Under the pieces are notes generated by a model. It saw nothing but the letters and a program-made list of their open reading frames with translations, did not search any database and was not told where the DNA came from. Shown piece after piece: positions 53,695-62,694 of a DNA stretch of 64,000 bases. Each line of letters begins with the position of its first letter. Position 1 is the stretch's first letter. Source of the DNA: JAGQVA01 sp041391725 (lineage in GTDB: Bacteria; Bacteroidota; Bacteroidia; J057); the NCBI GenBank assembly GCA_041391725.1, contig JAWKNL010000002.1, positions 186,001 through 250,000 of the forward strand. Reading direction: 5' to 3'. The position numbers were made by a program, and so were the translations under genes.

Positions 53695-55068
53695 TTAGAA
53701 GCCGTATTTTGTCATTTTCCGGTAAAGGGTGGTTCTGCCCAGGCCCAGCTCGCGCGCGGCTTTGCTGATGTTGCCGTTGTGTTTGGAAATCGCCTGGCGA
53801 ATGGCTGCTTTTTCTACTTCTTCCAGGTTGAAATCCTCTTGTCCGGAAGGGAAATCACCTGTGGCTGATGCCATGTCCAATTCTTCCGGAAGGATACTGT
53901 CGAGGTCTTCCATGATAATCGCGCGTTCCAGTGCGTGTTGAAGTTCGCGGATATTGCCGGGCCAGGTGTGTTGCTGTAGTTTACGGATAAACTCAGGTCT
54001 GATTTCAGGTGCTTCCCTCCTGTATTTTTCTGCGTACATTTTGAGGTAATAATTGACCAGAAGCGGAATGTCTTCGGTGCGTTCGCGCAGGGGGGGAAGC
54101 GTGATTTCAACCGTATTGATCCGGTAGATGAGGTCCTGGCGGAATTTTTTCTGATCGACCATCTCGTACAGGGGCATATTGGTAGCACAGATCAGGCGGA
54201 TGTCGGTGGAAACGGGCCGGTTGGATCCCACACGGGTAACATGTCTGCTCTGAAGGGCGGTGAGGAGTTTGGCTTGAAGCGGAAGGGAGAGGTTGCCAAT
54301 TTCGTCGAGGAAGAGTGTTCCACCGTGAGCGGCTTCAAACCGGCCCTCCCGGTCCTGCCGGGCGTCGGTAAAAGCGCCTTTTACGTGTCCAAAGAGTTCG
54401 GATTCAAACAGCGATTCGGCGATGGCGCCGAGGTCAACATGGACAAAGGATTTGGACGCACGTAATGACTGGCGGTGAATGGCGCGGGCGATGAGTTCCT
54501 TTCCCGTGCCGTTTTCGCCGAGGAGGAGGACATTGGCATCGGTAGCTGCGACCTTTTCAATCGCGCGGAATATCTTCTGCATAGCAGGGGAATGGCCGAT
54601 GATCAGACCTTCTGTGTGGGTATGGGGCGAGTCGGGGAAGGTCGGATGCGAAGGATCAGGGAGAACGAGAGGCGGCGTTTCCTCCTGAAGGGCGGAGAGC
54701 ACCGTTGCCTGGAGCGCCTCATTGTCCCAGGGTTTTACCACAAAATCGGTGGCGCCCTCTTTCATGGCTTTGACGGCGAGGGTGATATCGCCATAAGCCG
54801 TCATAAGCACAACGTGAGTGGCGGGCGCAGATTTTCGTATTTTTTTGAGCCAGCGGAGCCCTTCTTTACCGGAGGTAAAACCGGCGGTAAAATTCATGTC
54901 GAGCAACACAAGGTCATAGGAATTTTCTGCGAGAAGGGTGGTGAGGTTGTGCGGATTATTTTCGGTGAATATGTCGGTAAACTGTTGTTTGAGGACAATT
55001 TTTGCGGTGATGAGGATATCGGCGTCATCATCCACGACGAGAATTTTTGCTTGAAACTTTTTACTCAT
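53695..55068 (-). CDS. Sigma-54-dependent NtrC-family response regulator
   Basis: The 457-residue protein has a receiver domain (D57 in VLLDMNFT), a sigma-54 AAA+ domain with GENGTGKE and the GAFTDA loop, and a Fis-type helix-turn-helix (AARELGLGRTTLYRK). The loop reads GAFTDA rather than GAFTGA, as in some members of the family. It is transcribed before its kinase. It is paralogous to the regulator at 17773-19152 and probably answers a different envelope signal. Confidence 0.94.
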   Translation of the reverse strand: MSKKFQAKILVVDDDADILITAKIVLKQQFTDIFTENNPHNLTTLLAENSYDLVLLDMNFTAGFTSGKEGLRWLKKIRKSAPATHVVLMTAYGDITLAVKAMKEGATDFVVKPWDNEALQATVLSALQEETPPLVLPDPSHPTFPDSPHTHTEGLIIGHSPAMQKIFRAIEKVAATDANVLLLGENGTGKELIARAIHRQSLRASKSFVHVDLGAIAESLFESELFGHVKGAFTDARQDREGRFEAAHGGTLFLDEIGNLSLPLQAKLLTALQSRHVTRVGSNRPVSTDIRLICATNMPLYEMVDQKKFRQDLIYRINTVEITLPPLRERTEDIPLLVNYYLKMYAEKYRREAPEIRPEFIRKLQQHTWPGNIRELQHALERAIIMEDLDSILPEELDMASATGDFPSGQEDFNLEEVEKAAIRQAISKHNGNISKAARELGLGRTTLYRKMTKYGF

Positions 55069-55194
55069 CCGCCAGCGGCTTTTCGGTAAATATAGTCACC
55101 TGCGGTACAATTTAAAAGCCCCTTCAAAAATAATTCGTAATAAAATATAACAGTGTTATGGGGAATTTTGAATTTTAGTTTGTGTGTAAAGCTG

Positions 55195-55268
55195 CATGGG
55201 ATCTCCGATTTGTCATCCCGCATGGGATCTCCGATTTGTCATCCCGCATGGGATCTCCGATTTGTCAT
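55195..55268. repeat. 26-bp tandem direct repeat
   Basis: The unit catgggatctccgatttgtc plus atcccg is 26 bp long. Two complete copies lie at 55195-55220 and 55221-55246, and a third 22-bp copy at 55247-55268, which then degrades into TTTGTCATT repeats. The array sits between the NtrC-type gene and the peptide deformylase stop codon. No protein coding is convincing on either strand. Copies elsewhere in the genome are likely for this kind of array. Confidence 0.85.
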
Positions 55269-55921
55269 TTGTCATTTTGCATTCCTTGTTTGTCATTGAT
55301 TTTCTCCTCCGCCTGGCGGATTTCTTCCTTCAGATGGTCGGTAAAGACGATGCCGTTGAGGTGGTCGATTTCGTGCTGGAAAATCACGGCTGTAAAATCT
55401 TCCACCATTTCGATATGGTGGCTGCCGTCGGGATAGTCGTATTCGATCAGAATGGCGTAGGCTCTGTTGACAGTGTCGCGCACCACCGGGATGGAAAGAC
55501 ATCCTTCCATGCCATCGCGCCGAAGGTGTGAATATTGCCGTATCACGGGATTGAGATAGGCCTCAAAGGGAAATCCTTCTTTGTCAAACCGCTGCACCCA
55601 GATGATCTGCCGCAACAAACCCACCTGCGGGGCGGCGATACCCACGCCCATCGACGCCGAATCGGTAACCGTACGGTACAACCGCGCAATAAAATGCTGC
55701 AAAACGGTATCCGCCGGATCGGCTTTGACCGGCTGACTCTGCGTCCGCAGCAGCAGGCTGTCTTCGTATTGGGTTATCAGAAATACCCGCATCGGTGTCG
55801 CAGTGTCTCCTGCCATAATCAGGGTATTTTCTGCTTCTGTGAGCGGAAGCGGTGCTTCTGCCTGTCCAAAGGTCAGAAGAATATTCCCGATGAGTGTTAT
55901 CGCCAGTATAATCTTTCTCAT
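55265..55921 (-). CDS. Peptide deformylase-family protein with N-terminal signal peptide
   Basis: From the ATG at 55921, which overlaps the CHAT gene by 4 bp, the protein has 218 residues and begins with a typical signal peptide (MRKIILAITLIGNILLTFGQ). The deformylase motifs are all present: GVGIAAPQVG at 92-101, EGCLSIP with metal-binding C141 at 139-145, and QHEIDHLNG with H183, E184 and H187. Ordinary deformylases act on nascent chains in the cytoplasm, so an exported one is odd. It is more likely an accessory enzyme or peptidase than the essential Def. The longer frame from 55993 adds 24 residues with no family match. Confidence 0.85.
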   Translation of the reverse strand: MRKIILAITLIGNILLTFGQAEAPLPLTEAENTLIMAGDTATPMRVFLITQYEDSLLLRTQSQPVKADPADTVLQHFIARLYRTVTDSASMGVGIAAPQVGLLRQIIWVQRFDKEGFPFEAYLNPVIRQYSHLRRDGMEGCLSIPVVRDTVNRAYAILIEYDYPDGSHHIEMVEDFTAVIFQHEIDHLNGIVFTDHLKEEIRQAEEKINDKQGMQNDK

Positions 55922-58900
55922 TTTGTCTGTTTTCTTTTTAGCCAAAAATACATTCCTCCAACCAAAATTGCGGTAATTAAGAATATAATCCATATAATAT
56001 TCCTCTTGTTCCCTGGGGCAGGTACCGGCTGCATATCGCCGATTGCCTGGTACGATGCCCAGAAATATGGATGGGCGTAAAAGTCGTCATTATTTTCCAG
56101 ATAATCGTTTTTGGCCTGTTGCAATGCCTGGTCTTTGGTTTTCCCTTGAAAAATGTGAAGGTAAAAATCCTGCATAAAGGTCGCGGTTTTGCGGTCATTG
56201 ATGCGCCAAAGGGTGGTGATCAGACTCGCGGCTCCCGCATAGGAAAATCCTCTTGCCAGACTGATGATGCCTTCTCCCTGAAGCAGTCGCCCGGTGCCGG
56301 TTTCGCAGGCACTGAGCACGACCATATCTGCCTGTAGTTTTAGTGCGTAAAGGTCTCGTATATACAGCCGCGTGATGCTGTCGGTGTTTTTTCCATATTG
56401 AAAAGCGAGGAAGGAATAGTCTGGCCACTGGTCATCGGTTTTGCCGTGGGTAGCCAGATGAATAATCCTGTAATTGGGGCTGTGCAGAATAAACTGCTCC
56501 AGTGTTGAGGTAAAGCCCGTATCTTTTTCCGAATGGATCAGCGAACGGATCATTTCTATTTCCTCCTGATTGTAATAGAGTGGAGAAAAATCATTTGATC
56601 TCAGATCTGTTGTTGCGAGGGCGGGGTATTCCTTAGCTGGAAACTCCGGTGCCATGCCCATAAAATATTTGGGCGGATTGCGATGCCGCCTTGCGGATTC
56701 TACAAACTGACTGGCAGAATAAATATAACTGACGGCGTATTTTTTTACCAGAAAGGGGTAATTGCGAAAAGCACCGGTTTTTTCCGGAAGTTCTGTTAGC
56801 AGTGCTTCAAAGGGTATATACCCCAGAATGCCGTCGGGCACAATGATCAGCCGCCCCGGGAGATTCCCTTCCAACGGAGCAAGGAGCTTCTGGTACAATT
56901 TAAAGGCAATGTCTGTATATTGGTAATTGAGCGCCTGATAGAGCGAGTCGGTAGGTGCATGGGATAAATGATACCCACAAAGTCCCGCATACAGACTGTC
57001 CACCCAGAGGGGAAGTGGCACTTCGAGCAGGACTTTTTTCACCAGTGTTTCTTTTCGGGTAATAAGAAATATAAAAACCTGACCCGAATCCGCGGTATAG
57101 GAAATGATGGCTTCATCAGCACCCAAATGGTCGCTGGCAATCTGCTGGGTTGAGAGCGGGCTGAGGCCGTATTTTAATCTGAAATATCCGGGATGGTCGC
57201 GTTTTATTTTGTCCTGCCACCGGGTCAGGTGCTGATTGACGCTGAATAGGCTGTCTTTCCATTTATTGATTGCCTCTGCTGACGCGGCGTTTCCCTTTTT
57301 TTGTTCGGCAAATAATTGCTTTTCAAAAAATACCCGATCCGTCTGATGCAGATATTCTTCCTGAATCAGCGTTTCGGGAATTCCTGCAAATGTCCGGACT
57401 GCGGCTTCTCTTTCGGCTTCCAGAAGGAGGGTTGCTTTGGTCTTCTCAGAAAACCAGAAACTTTTTTCGAGATATTTGGGATCGCCGGTATTCTCATAAA
57501 GGATAAAGGCAACTGCGGCGCCTTCTCGGAATATTTCCGCGCTTCGGGCGGTCAGATTTTCTTTTGACTGCCGGTTGTGATAACCTGCCCGAAGTGCTTC
57601 GGCTGCGGCAACAGCCTGGCTGTACGCTTCGAGCGACCGCACCAATATCCCGGTATCTTCTGGTGTGTTTTGGTATTGGTGGGAATAATAGCTGCCCAGT
57701 TCGCCAAACAGATAGATCAGCTCGGGGTGTATCCGGCAGTCTGAATCGTTATTGTCTGAAAAATAGGCTTCCGGATTTTCGCATAAGGCACTGATTCCCA
57801 TCCGGAAGGCTTTTTCTGCTTCCCTGCCTTTTCCGGACTGGCGATAGATTAACCCCATTTTTCGGTATATGACTGCCAGTTCGTTGTGTTTTCCCCGATA
57901 TAATGGTTCCAGAATCCCCAGTGCCCGTTGATAGTAGTAAAGGGCGGAATCAGGTTTTTGTTGGCCGCTAAATGCCCCGGCCAAATGCCCGTAGCTGGCG
58001 GCGAGACTATAATGGTCGGGGGAGAGAATTTGCTTTTTCAGGTGTATGGCTTTGCGCTGAAAGGCGATTGCACTTGTAAAATCATCCATTTCACCATACA
58101 ACTGCCCGATGTTGGTGTAGGCAGATGCTACATAAGGATGCCGCGGATGAAAGGCGGTGGTAAATATTTTGAGGCCTTTCTGGTAATAGGCCAGGGCCTG
58201 TGCAAAATCTCCGGTTTCCTGAATGCTTTTGGCCAGGTTGACAAAGGTGATGCCGAGGTTGGGATGGTTTTCGCCGAGTGCTTCGGTTTCCGTGCGTTTG
58301 CCTTTTTCGAGGTATGCGACCGAACGTTCATACTCGCCCAGCGCGGCATAACTGAAACCGAGATTGTTGTACAAAATTCCCAAAACAGGCAGATTGTCAG
58401 TCAGTCGGGTTTCTGCCAGGTGAATCGCCGTGTCGAGGTAGGTTATGGCTTTTTCGTAAGCGCCCCAGGTGTTGTAGTTGCTGCCGATATTGTTGTAGGT
58501 CATAATCAGATCAAAGGGAGGTAAATCGTCGATTTGTTTCTGAAGTGTCAGTGCGATCTGATTGCAAATGGCCGTGCTATCGGGGCGGGAAAGGCGCTGA
58601 TAATAGGAGCCGAGGTAAATAAACCCCAGCGCACGCTGACTCAGAAGCCCGGGGTTTTCGCTGGAAAGGGATAAAACGGTGTCGATAATGGTTTTTCCCT
58701 CCGCAACCCGGGCATTAAATATGTGGATGATCCCGATATGATTGATGGCGCGCACATATCCTTCTGTAAGATTCTGACGCCGAAACAGGTTGGCCGATTT
58801 CCGGAAATACACAATGGCACTGTCATACTGTGCCTGGTTTGAAAGCGTTTGGGCCGTATCAAACCAGTTCTCTGCGCGAAGTGAGTCACCGGATGTTTGT

Positions 58901-58962
58901 GCAAAAAGAGATTCTGCGACAGCGACAAGAAGAACATATATCAGGGCAAACGGTTTTTTCAC
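55918..58962 (-). CDS. Exported TPR-CHAT protein with C-terminal membrane helix
   Basis: The 1014-residue protein starts at a GTG (58962) with a signal peptide ending SLFAQ. About ten tetratricopeptide repeats fill residues 30-420, followed by a helical linker and a C-terminal CHAT (caspase-like) domain. The catalytic pair is H839 in IHLATHGK and C886 in VVLSACETG, the spacing normal for the family. A single membrane helix and basic tail (about 988-1014) end the protein, so the protease domain should face the periplasm. It is cotranscribed with the exported deformylase. The target is unknown. Confidence 0.9.
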   Translation of the reverse strand: MKKPFALIYVLLVAVAESLFAQTSGDSLRAENWFDTAQTLSNQAQYDSAIVYFRKSANLFRRQNLTEGYVRAINHIGIIHIFNARVAEGKTIIDTVLSLSSENPGLLSQRALGFIYLGSYYQRLSRPDSTAICNQIALTLQKQIDDLPPFDLIMTYNNIGSNYNTWGAYEKAITYLDTAIHLAETRLTDNLPVLGILYNNLGFSYAALGEYERSVAYLEKGKRTETEALGENHPNLGITFVNLAKSIQETGDFAQALAYYQKGLKIFTTAFHPRHPYVASAYTNIGQLYGEMDDFTSAIAFQRKAIHLKKQILSPDHYSLAASYGHLAGAFSGQQKPDSALYYYQRALGILEPLYRGKHNELAVIYRKMGLIYRQSGKGREAEKAFRMGISALCENPEAYFSDNNDSDCRIHPELIYLFGELGSYYSHQYQNTPEDTGILVRSLEAYSQAVAAAEALRAGYHNRQSKENLTARSAEIFREGAAVAFILYENTGDPKYLEKSFWFSEKTKATLLLEAEREAAVRTFAGIPETLIQEEYLHQTDRVFFEKQLFAEQKKGNAASAEAINKWKDSLFSVNQHLTRWQDKIKRDHPGYFRLKYGLSPLSTQQIASDHLGADEAIISYTADSGQVFIFLITRKETLVKKVLLEVPLPLWVDSLYAGLCGYHLSHAPTDSLYQALNYQYTDIAFKLYQKLLAPLEGNLPGRLIIVPDGILGYIPFEALLTELPEKTGAFRNYPFLVKKYAVSYIYSASQFVESARRHRNPPKYFMGMAPEFPAKEYPALATTDLRSNDFSPLYYNQEEIEMIRSLIHSEKDTGFTSTLEQFILHSPNYRIIHLATHGKTDDQWPDYSFLAFQYGKNTDSITRLYIRDLYALKLQADMVVLSACETGTGRLLQGEGIISLARGFSYAGAASLITTLWRINDRKTATFMQDFYLHIFQGKTKDQALQQAKNDYLENNDDFYAHPYFWASYQAIGDMQPVPAPGNKRNIIWIIFLITAILVGGMYFWLKRKQTK

Positions 58963-59001
58963 AGCCGTTATTTTTTTTCAATTTAGGCAAAAATAACGGC
59001 T
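58963..59001 (-). promoter_or_regulatory. Hairpin directly before the CHAT start codon
   Basis: AGCCGTTATTTTT (58963-58975) and AAAAATAACGGCT (58989-59001) form a perfect 13-bp inverted repeat with a 13-base loop. The stem touches the GTG start codon of the CHAT gene (58960-58962). In the mRNA it would bury the ribosome-binding region. Alternatively it is a binding site for a dimeric regulator. Confidence 0.6.
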
Positions 59002-59273
59002 TTTACCGGGTACAAAACCTGTCGATTGCGTTTTAATGCCTAAAAAAAGTACCGGGATGTACCGGTCGGTATCAAAACGGTACCATTCGGGTTGAAATTT
59101 TTTTTGTTCCCCGTGAAAGGGCTTTTCGGTGTGGGAATAACAGGTATTTTTGTATCTGAAAGAGAAACCCCCAAAAATCCTGTCTGAATCTCATTTTTTG
59201 GAATGATTTTAGACGAAAAAGTAATGATACGATACGGAAATTCAGGTTGTTCTACCATCACTTACTTATTAAA
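59002..59273 (+). promoter_or_regulatory. Divergent intergenic region between CHAT and Kelch genes
   Basis: With the hairpin before it, this makes a 311-bp gap without a gene. Related short motifs cluster in it: CCGGGTAC at 59006-59013, GTACCGG at 59050-59056 and 59060-59066, and CGGTACC at 59079-59085. They may be operator half-sites. The remaining sequence up to the Kelch gene ATG at 59274 is AT-rich and probably holds its promoter; no exact consensus element is seen. Confidence 0.35.
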
Positions 59274-61205
59274 ATGTTCTCTTTGAAAAATATTTTACTC
59301 CCCCTTCTCCTATTCTGTTTCTGGACTTTTCCTGACCTTGTTTTATCTCAGGGTACCTGGACAGGTCTGGCATTTACAGGTGCAGCCCCTAAAGCCCGTC
59401 ACGAAAACGCGTTTGCCCAGGCTGGAGACAGGTTTTATCTGCTCGGTGGTCGCGGTAGCGACGCGTCAAATGTTCAGGTAAAGGTATTTAACTACAACAC
59501 CAATTCGTGGGCCAACGGCGGACAACATCCGCTGGAAATGCACCACTTTCAGGCGGTGGAACTCAACGGACTCATTTACGCTATCGGCGTAATGACCGGG
59601 GGTTTTCCTACCGAAACGCCGGTCCCCAATATTTATATTTATGACCCTGTGTCCAATGAGTGGAAAGTCGGCCCATCTATTCCGGTCAGCCGTCGCAGAG
59701 GTTCTTCCGGTGCTGTGGCATATAACGGCAAAATTTATATCATTGCCGGTATTCAGAACGGACACCAGAGCGGTTGGGTACCCTGGACAGACGTATATGA
59801 TCCGGCAACCAATACCTGGACCGAATTAGCTGATGCACCCCGCTCCCGTGACCATTTCCAGGCTGTACTTTATGGCAGCAAAATTTATGTCGCCGGTGGG
59901 AGAAGAAGTGGTTCCGGCGCCAATACTTTTCAGGGAACCGTGGTAGAAGTGGATATCTACGATATTCCTACCAATACGTGGACAACCCTGCCCGCCTCTT
60001 CCAATCTTCCGACTGAAAGAGCCGGAACGATGGCCTGCCTTTTCGACGATCATGTAGTGGTAATGGGCGGAGAAAATGATTTGTCAACTCTTGCCGAGGA
60101 TGCGGTCGAGGCACTTGACCTGAATACCTTAACCTGGGATACCTGGAATCCGATGATCGTAAGACGCCATGCCTCGCAGCCCATCGCCAACAACGGTCGT
60201 ATTTATATCGCAGCAGGTGCTTCTCCCAACCGGGGCGGTACCAACATCGCCGGTACGGATGCCAACTACCTTGTGCAGGCAGATTTTAGTGGAGGTGCGC
60301 CTGTTGGTACAGCCATTACCGCCAGCGATATTGACCCAACGCTCAGTGCGCTGAATTTTGGTATTGTTTCAGTCGGAAATACAGGCTCACTGACTTCGGT
60401 TCTCCTCAGTTCGGCTGGCAATCAGGCCACCATCATTGAAGATATTCAGATTACCGGCACTAATTTGGACCAGTTTTCTCTCAATCTCGGATTTACGCTG
60501 CCGGTTGTCATTCCTCCCGGCGGCTCGCTCAATATTCCTGTCGATTTTATTCCTTCGACTACCGGACTGAAAACCGCTGCGCTGGAAGTAACTCATACCG
60601 GCGGCAATGCGGCTGTCAATGTATCCCTTTCCGGTGATGGCGGCAGTGCGCCTGCTCCGGTCGAACTTCTCAATTTTAGTGCAGTAGCGCAGGAAAACAG
60701 CGTGGCGCTTTCCTGGATAACCGCCAGCGAACTGAATAACGATTTTTTTACCATCGAACGTTCTGCGAACGGACTGGCTTATGAACTGGTAGCCAAAGTG
60801 CCCGGACAGGGAAACGGAACTACCACACGTACCTATTCACTTTCTGATTTTCTTCCTTACGCCGGCTGGAGTTATTACCGGCTGAGCCAGACCGATTTTG
60901 ACGGTAAGGTTGAGGTTTTTCCGGTCGTGCAGGTGTTTTTTGACAGAGATGCCCAAACATTCCGCATTTATCCCAATCCCCTGATCGCTGACCGAACCCT
61001 ATATATTGACTGGCTGGCAAAAGGAGAATCTGTGGTTTCGCTTACCCTGATCAATACAGTGGGGCAGGCAATTTTGCGCAAAGAATGGCTGATGAATAAT
61101 CAAACCGAATCCCTGGAGCTTGAAGATGTTCCACCGGGCGCCTATTTTTTGATGCTGAGAGGACAAAATGGAGAAATCCTCAATACCATCGTCGAATTGA
61201 AATAA
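59274..61205 (+). CDS. Kelch-repeat protein with type IX secretion C-terminal domain
   Basis: From the ATG at 59274 the protein has 643 residues and a signal peptide ending LVLSQG; an in-frame TTG at 59247 would add nine. Residues about 40-340 hold about six Kelch repeats (YNGKIYIIAG, YDPATNTWTELADAP). A choice-of-anchor-D-like sandwich follows (about 355-460), then a linker, and a C-terminal sorting domain with RIYPNP near residue 565 that directs type IX secretion. It is likely secreted or attached to the surface; its ligand is unknown. A strong terminator follows. Confidence 0.9.
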   Translation: MFSLKNILLPLLLFCFWTFPDLVLSQGTWTGLAFTGAAPKARHENAFAQAGDRFYLLGGRGSDASNVQVKVFNYNTNSWANGGQHPLEMHHFQAVELNGLIYAIGVMTGGFPTETPVPNIYIYDPVSNEWKVGPSIPVSRRRGSSGAVAYNGKIYIIAGIQNGHQSGWVPWTDVYDPATNTWTELADAPRSRDHFQAVLYGSKIYVAGGRRSGSGANTFQGTVVEVDIYDIPTNTWTTLPASSNLPTERAGTMACLFDDHVVVMGGENDLSTLAEDAVEALDLNTLTWDTWNPMIVRRHASQPIANNGRIYIAAGASPNRGGTNIAGTDANYLVQADFSGGAPVGTAITASDIDPTLSALNFGIVSVGNTGSLTSVLLSSAGNQATIIEDIQITGTNLDQFSLNLGFTLPVVIPPGGSLNIPVDFIPSTTGLKTAALEVTHTGGNAAVNVSLSGDGGSAPAPVELLNFSAVAQENSVALSWITASELNNDFFTIERSANGLAYELVAKVPGQGNGTTTRTYSLSDFLPYAGWSYYRLSQTDFDGKVEVFPVVQVFFDRDAQTFRIYPNPLIADRTLYIDWLAKGESVVSLTLINTVGQAILRKEWLMNNQTESLELEDVPPGAYFLMLRGQNGEILNTIVELK

Positions 61206-61249
61206 AATTTCTGCCGCAAGGGTTAATAACCTGACGGATAAAATATTCC

Positions 61250-61297
61250 CCCGCTGATGGTCGTACAAAAAACGACTTTCAGCGGGTTTGTTTTTTT
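61250..61297 (+). terminator. Rho-independent terminator after the Kelch gene
   Basis: CCCGCTGA (61250-61257) pairs with TCAGCGGG (61279-61286), with an inner GTCGT/ACGAC stem (61260-61264 and 61272-61276) and a short loop. A T-rich tract follows at 61287-61297. It lies 45 bp after the Kelch stop codon and separates that gene from the sigma factor. Confidence 0.9.
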
Positions 61298-61359
61298 AAA
61301 TAAAATGTATCAGTTTATGGTAACGTTTTATTCTTCTGAGAAACATACTTTTGTAAGCT

Positions 61360-61947
61360 ATGGCTCAGTACAGTGATGCGCAGATCATCGGGGCGATCAT
61401 GAGCGGCGGTTCGGAACTTGAGCATGCCATGAGGGCGATTTACCGCGATGAGGATACCCGTAAGCAGGTGTTTCGTTTTGTATTGAGTCACAAAGGGGTG
61501 AGAGAGGATGCGGAAGATATTTGGCAGGATAGCATCAGAAATCTTATTTTAAGCGTCAGGGAAGGGAAATACCGGGGTTCCGGCACGCTGAATGGATATC
61601 TGTATGGTATCGCCCGCAATCTTTGGTATAAAAGATTTCGAACCATGCAGCGAGAGGCTGATCCAGGTTATTGGGAAAACGGAGCGGGGGCAGATGTTGA
61701 TTCTCCAGAGATTGTGCTGATGGACAAAGAGCGGGAGGAGGCCGTGCGGCAATTGCTCGGGAAAATTGACAGCAAATGCAGAAAAGTGCTGGAAATGTGG
61801 AAGCTGAGTTATTCGATGAAAGAAATTGCAGGAGAACTTAATTATAAAACCGAAGGTGTTGCCCGCAAAAAAAAACGCCTTTGTCTGAAACAGTTGCTCG
61901 AAATTCTGGATGAAAACCCCATTTGGATGGAAAGATTAAAACCCTGA
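61360..61947 (+). CDS. ECF-type sigma factor
   Basis: The 195-residue protein has the sigma-70 region 2 core (AEDIWQDSIRNL, near residue 52) and a region 4 helix-turn-helix (YSMKEIAGELNYKTEGVARKKKRLC, about 147-171). It has the size and layout of RpoE-like ECF factors. It is followed 3 bp later by a membrane protein on the same strand, a typical regulator pair. The FecR-like gene at 50291 is far away, so the adjacent protein is the better anti-sigma candidate. Confidence 0.9.
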   Translation: MAQYSDAQIIGAIMSGGSELEHAMRAIYRDEDTRKQVFRFVLSHKGVREDAEDIWQDSIRNLILSVREGKYRGSGTLNGYLYGIARNLWYKRFRTMQREADPGYWENGAGADVDSPEIVLMDKEREEAVRQLLGKIDSKCRKVLEMWKLSYSMKEIAGELNYKTEGVARKKKRLCLKQLLEILDENPIWMERLKP

Positions 61948-61950
61948 GTT

Positions 61951-62694
61951 ATGGAGTCACCTGAAGAATTTGACCTGATTGAAAACTATCTGGAAGGGCT
62001 GCTGGATGCGCCCGATGCAAATGCAGTAGAATCGCGAATTGCTTCTGATCCTGTGTTTGCCGATAAGGTAAACAAACACCGTGCGGCGCATGTAGCGCTT
62101 AAAGCCGGGGCAGGTATTTACCTCAAAGAGCGTTTACAGGAAGAAAGCGAAAAGAAGCCCCGTAATGGAATCGTATGGCATACCTGGTACTGGGCAGTTG
62201 CTGCAGCAGTGACCCTGCTGGCCATCATCATCGGTTTCCGTTATACCAAAACCTTCTACACCGACGAATATATAGCACAGTACTATGCTACCCCTTATGG
62301 CGCTGGTTCGTCCAGAGGGGAAGTCCGGCAGGATGATTTCTGGGCTCCGGGCATGCAGGCCTTCAACGCCGGAGAATATGAAATGGCTGCTACCCTTCTG
62401 GATAAAATTCCCTTAAAAGATTCTCACTATCTGGAGGCGCAGCTTCTGTTGGGGAATGCATATGTTTTGAGCGGAAATTATGAAAAGGCGCAAGCCCCGT
62501 TGAAACTCGTGGCAGAAAGTGGCGACTCCCGTTTTGTTGCGGCAGCCGAGTGGTATCTTTTGCTGGCGCTGGTAGGCAGTCATGAGGAAGCAGATGCAGA
62601 AATCCTCGCTGCAAAACTCTCCTCAGAGGAGTCTCACCCATACCGCAAGTCTGCGACTAAGGTAGCGAGAAACCTCCGGAGCATGTTTCGCTAG
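61951..62694 (+). CDS. Membrane TPR protein, candidate anti-sigma partner
   Basis: The 247-residue protein has a cytoplasmic N-terminal domain (about 1-70) of the LIENYLEGLLDAPDANAVE type seen in anti-sigma factors. A single membrane helix follows (about 77-93, WYWAVAAAVTLLAIIIGF), and the C-terminus carries two or three TPR-like repeats (AGEYEMAATLLDKI, SGNYEKAQAPLKLV). The C-terminus is probably periplasmic. It is 3 bp after the sigma factor gene and overlaps the convergent galE by 4 bp. It may signal from envelope proteins such as the TPR-CHAT protein, but that is only suggested by proximity. Confidence 0.75.
   Translation: MESPEEFDLIENYLEGLLDAPDANAVESRIASDPVFADKVNKHRAAHVALKAGAGIYLKERLQEESEKKPRNGIVWHTWYWAVAAAVTLLAIIIGFRYTKTFYTDEYIAQYYATPYGAGSSRGEVRQDDFWAPGMQAFNAGEYEMAATLLDKIPLKDSHYLEAQLLLGNAYVLSGNYEKAQAPLKLVAESGDSRFVAAAEWYLLLALVGSHEEADAEILAAKLSSEESHPYRKSATKVARNLRSMFR

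Noticed and set aside
55182..55531. Small plus-strand frames reading through the 26-bp repeat
   Set aside because: Their sequence is the translated repeat followed by antisense of the deformylase gene, with no independent support.
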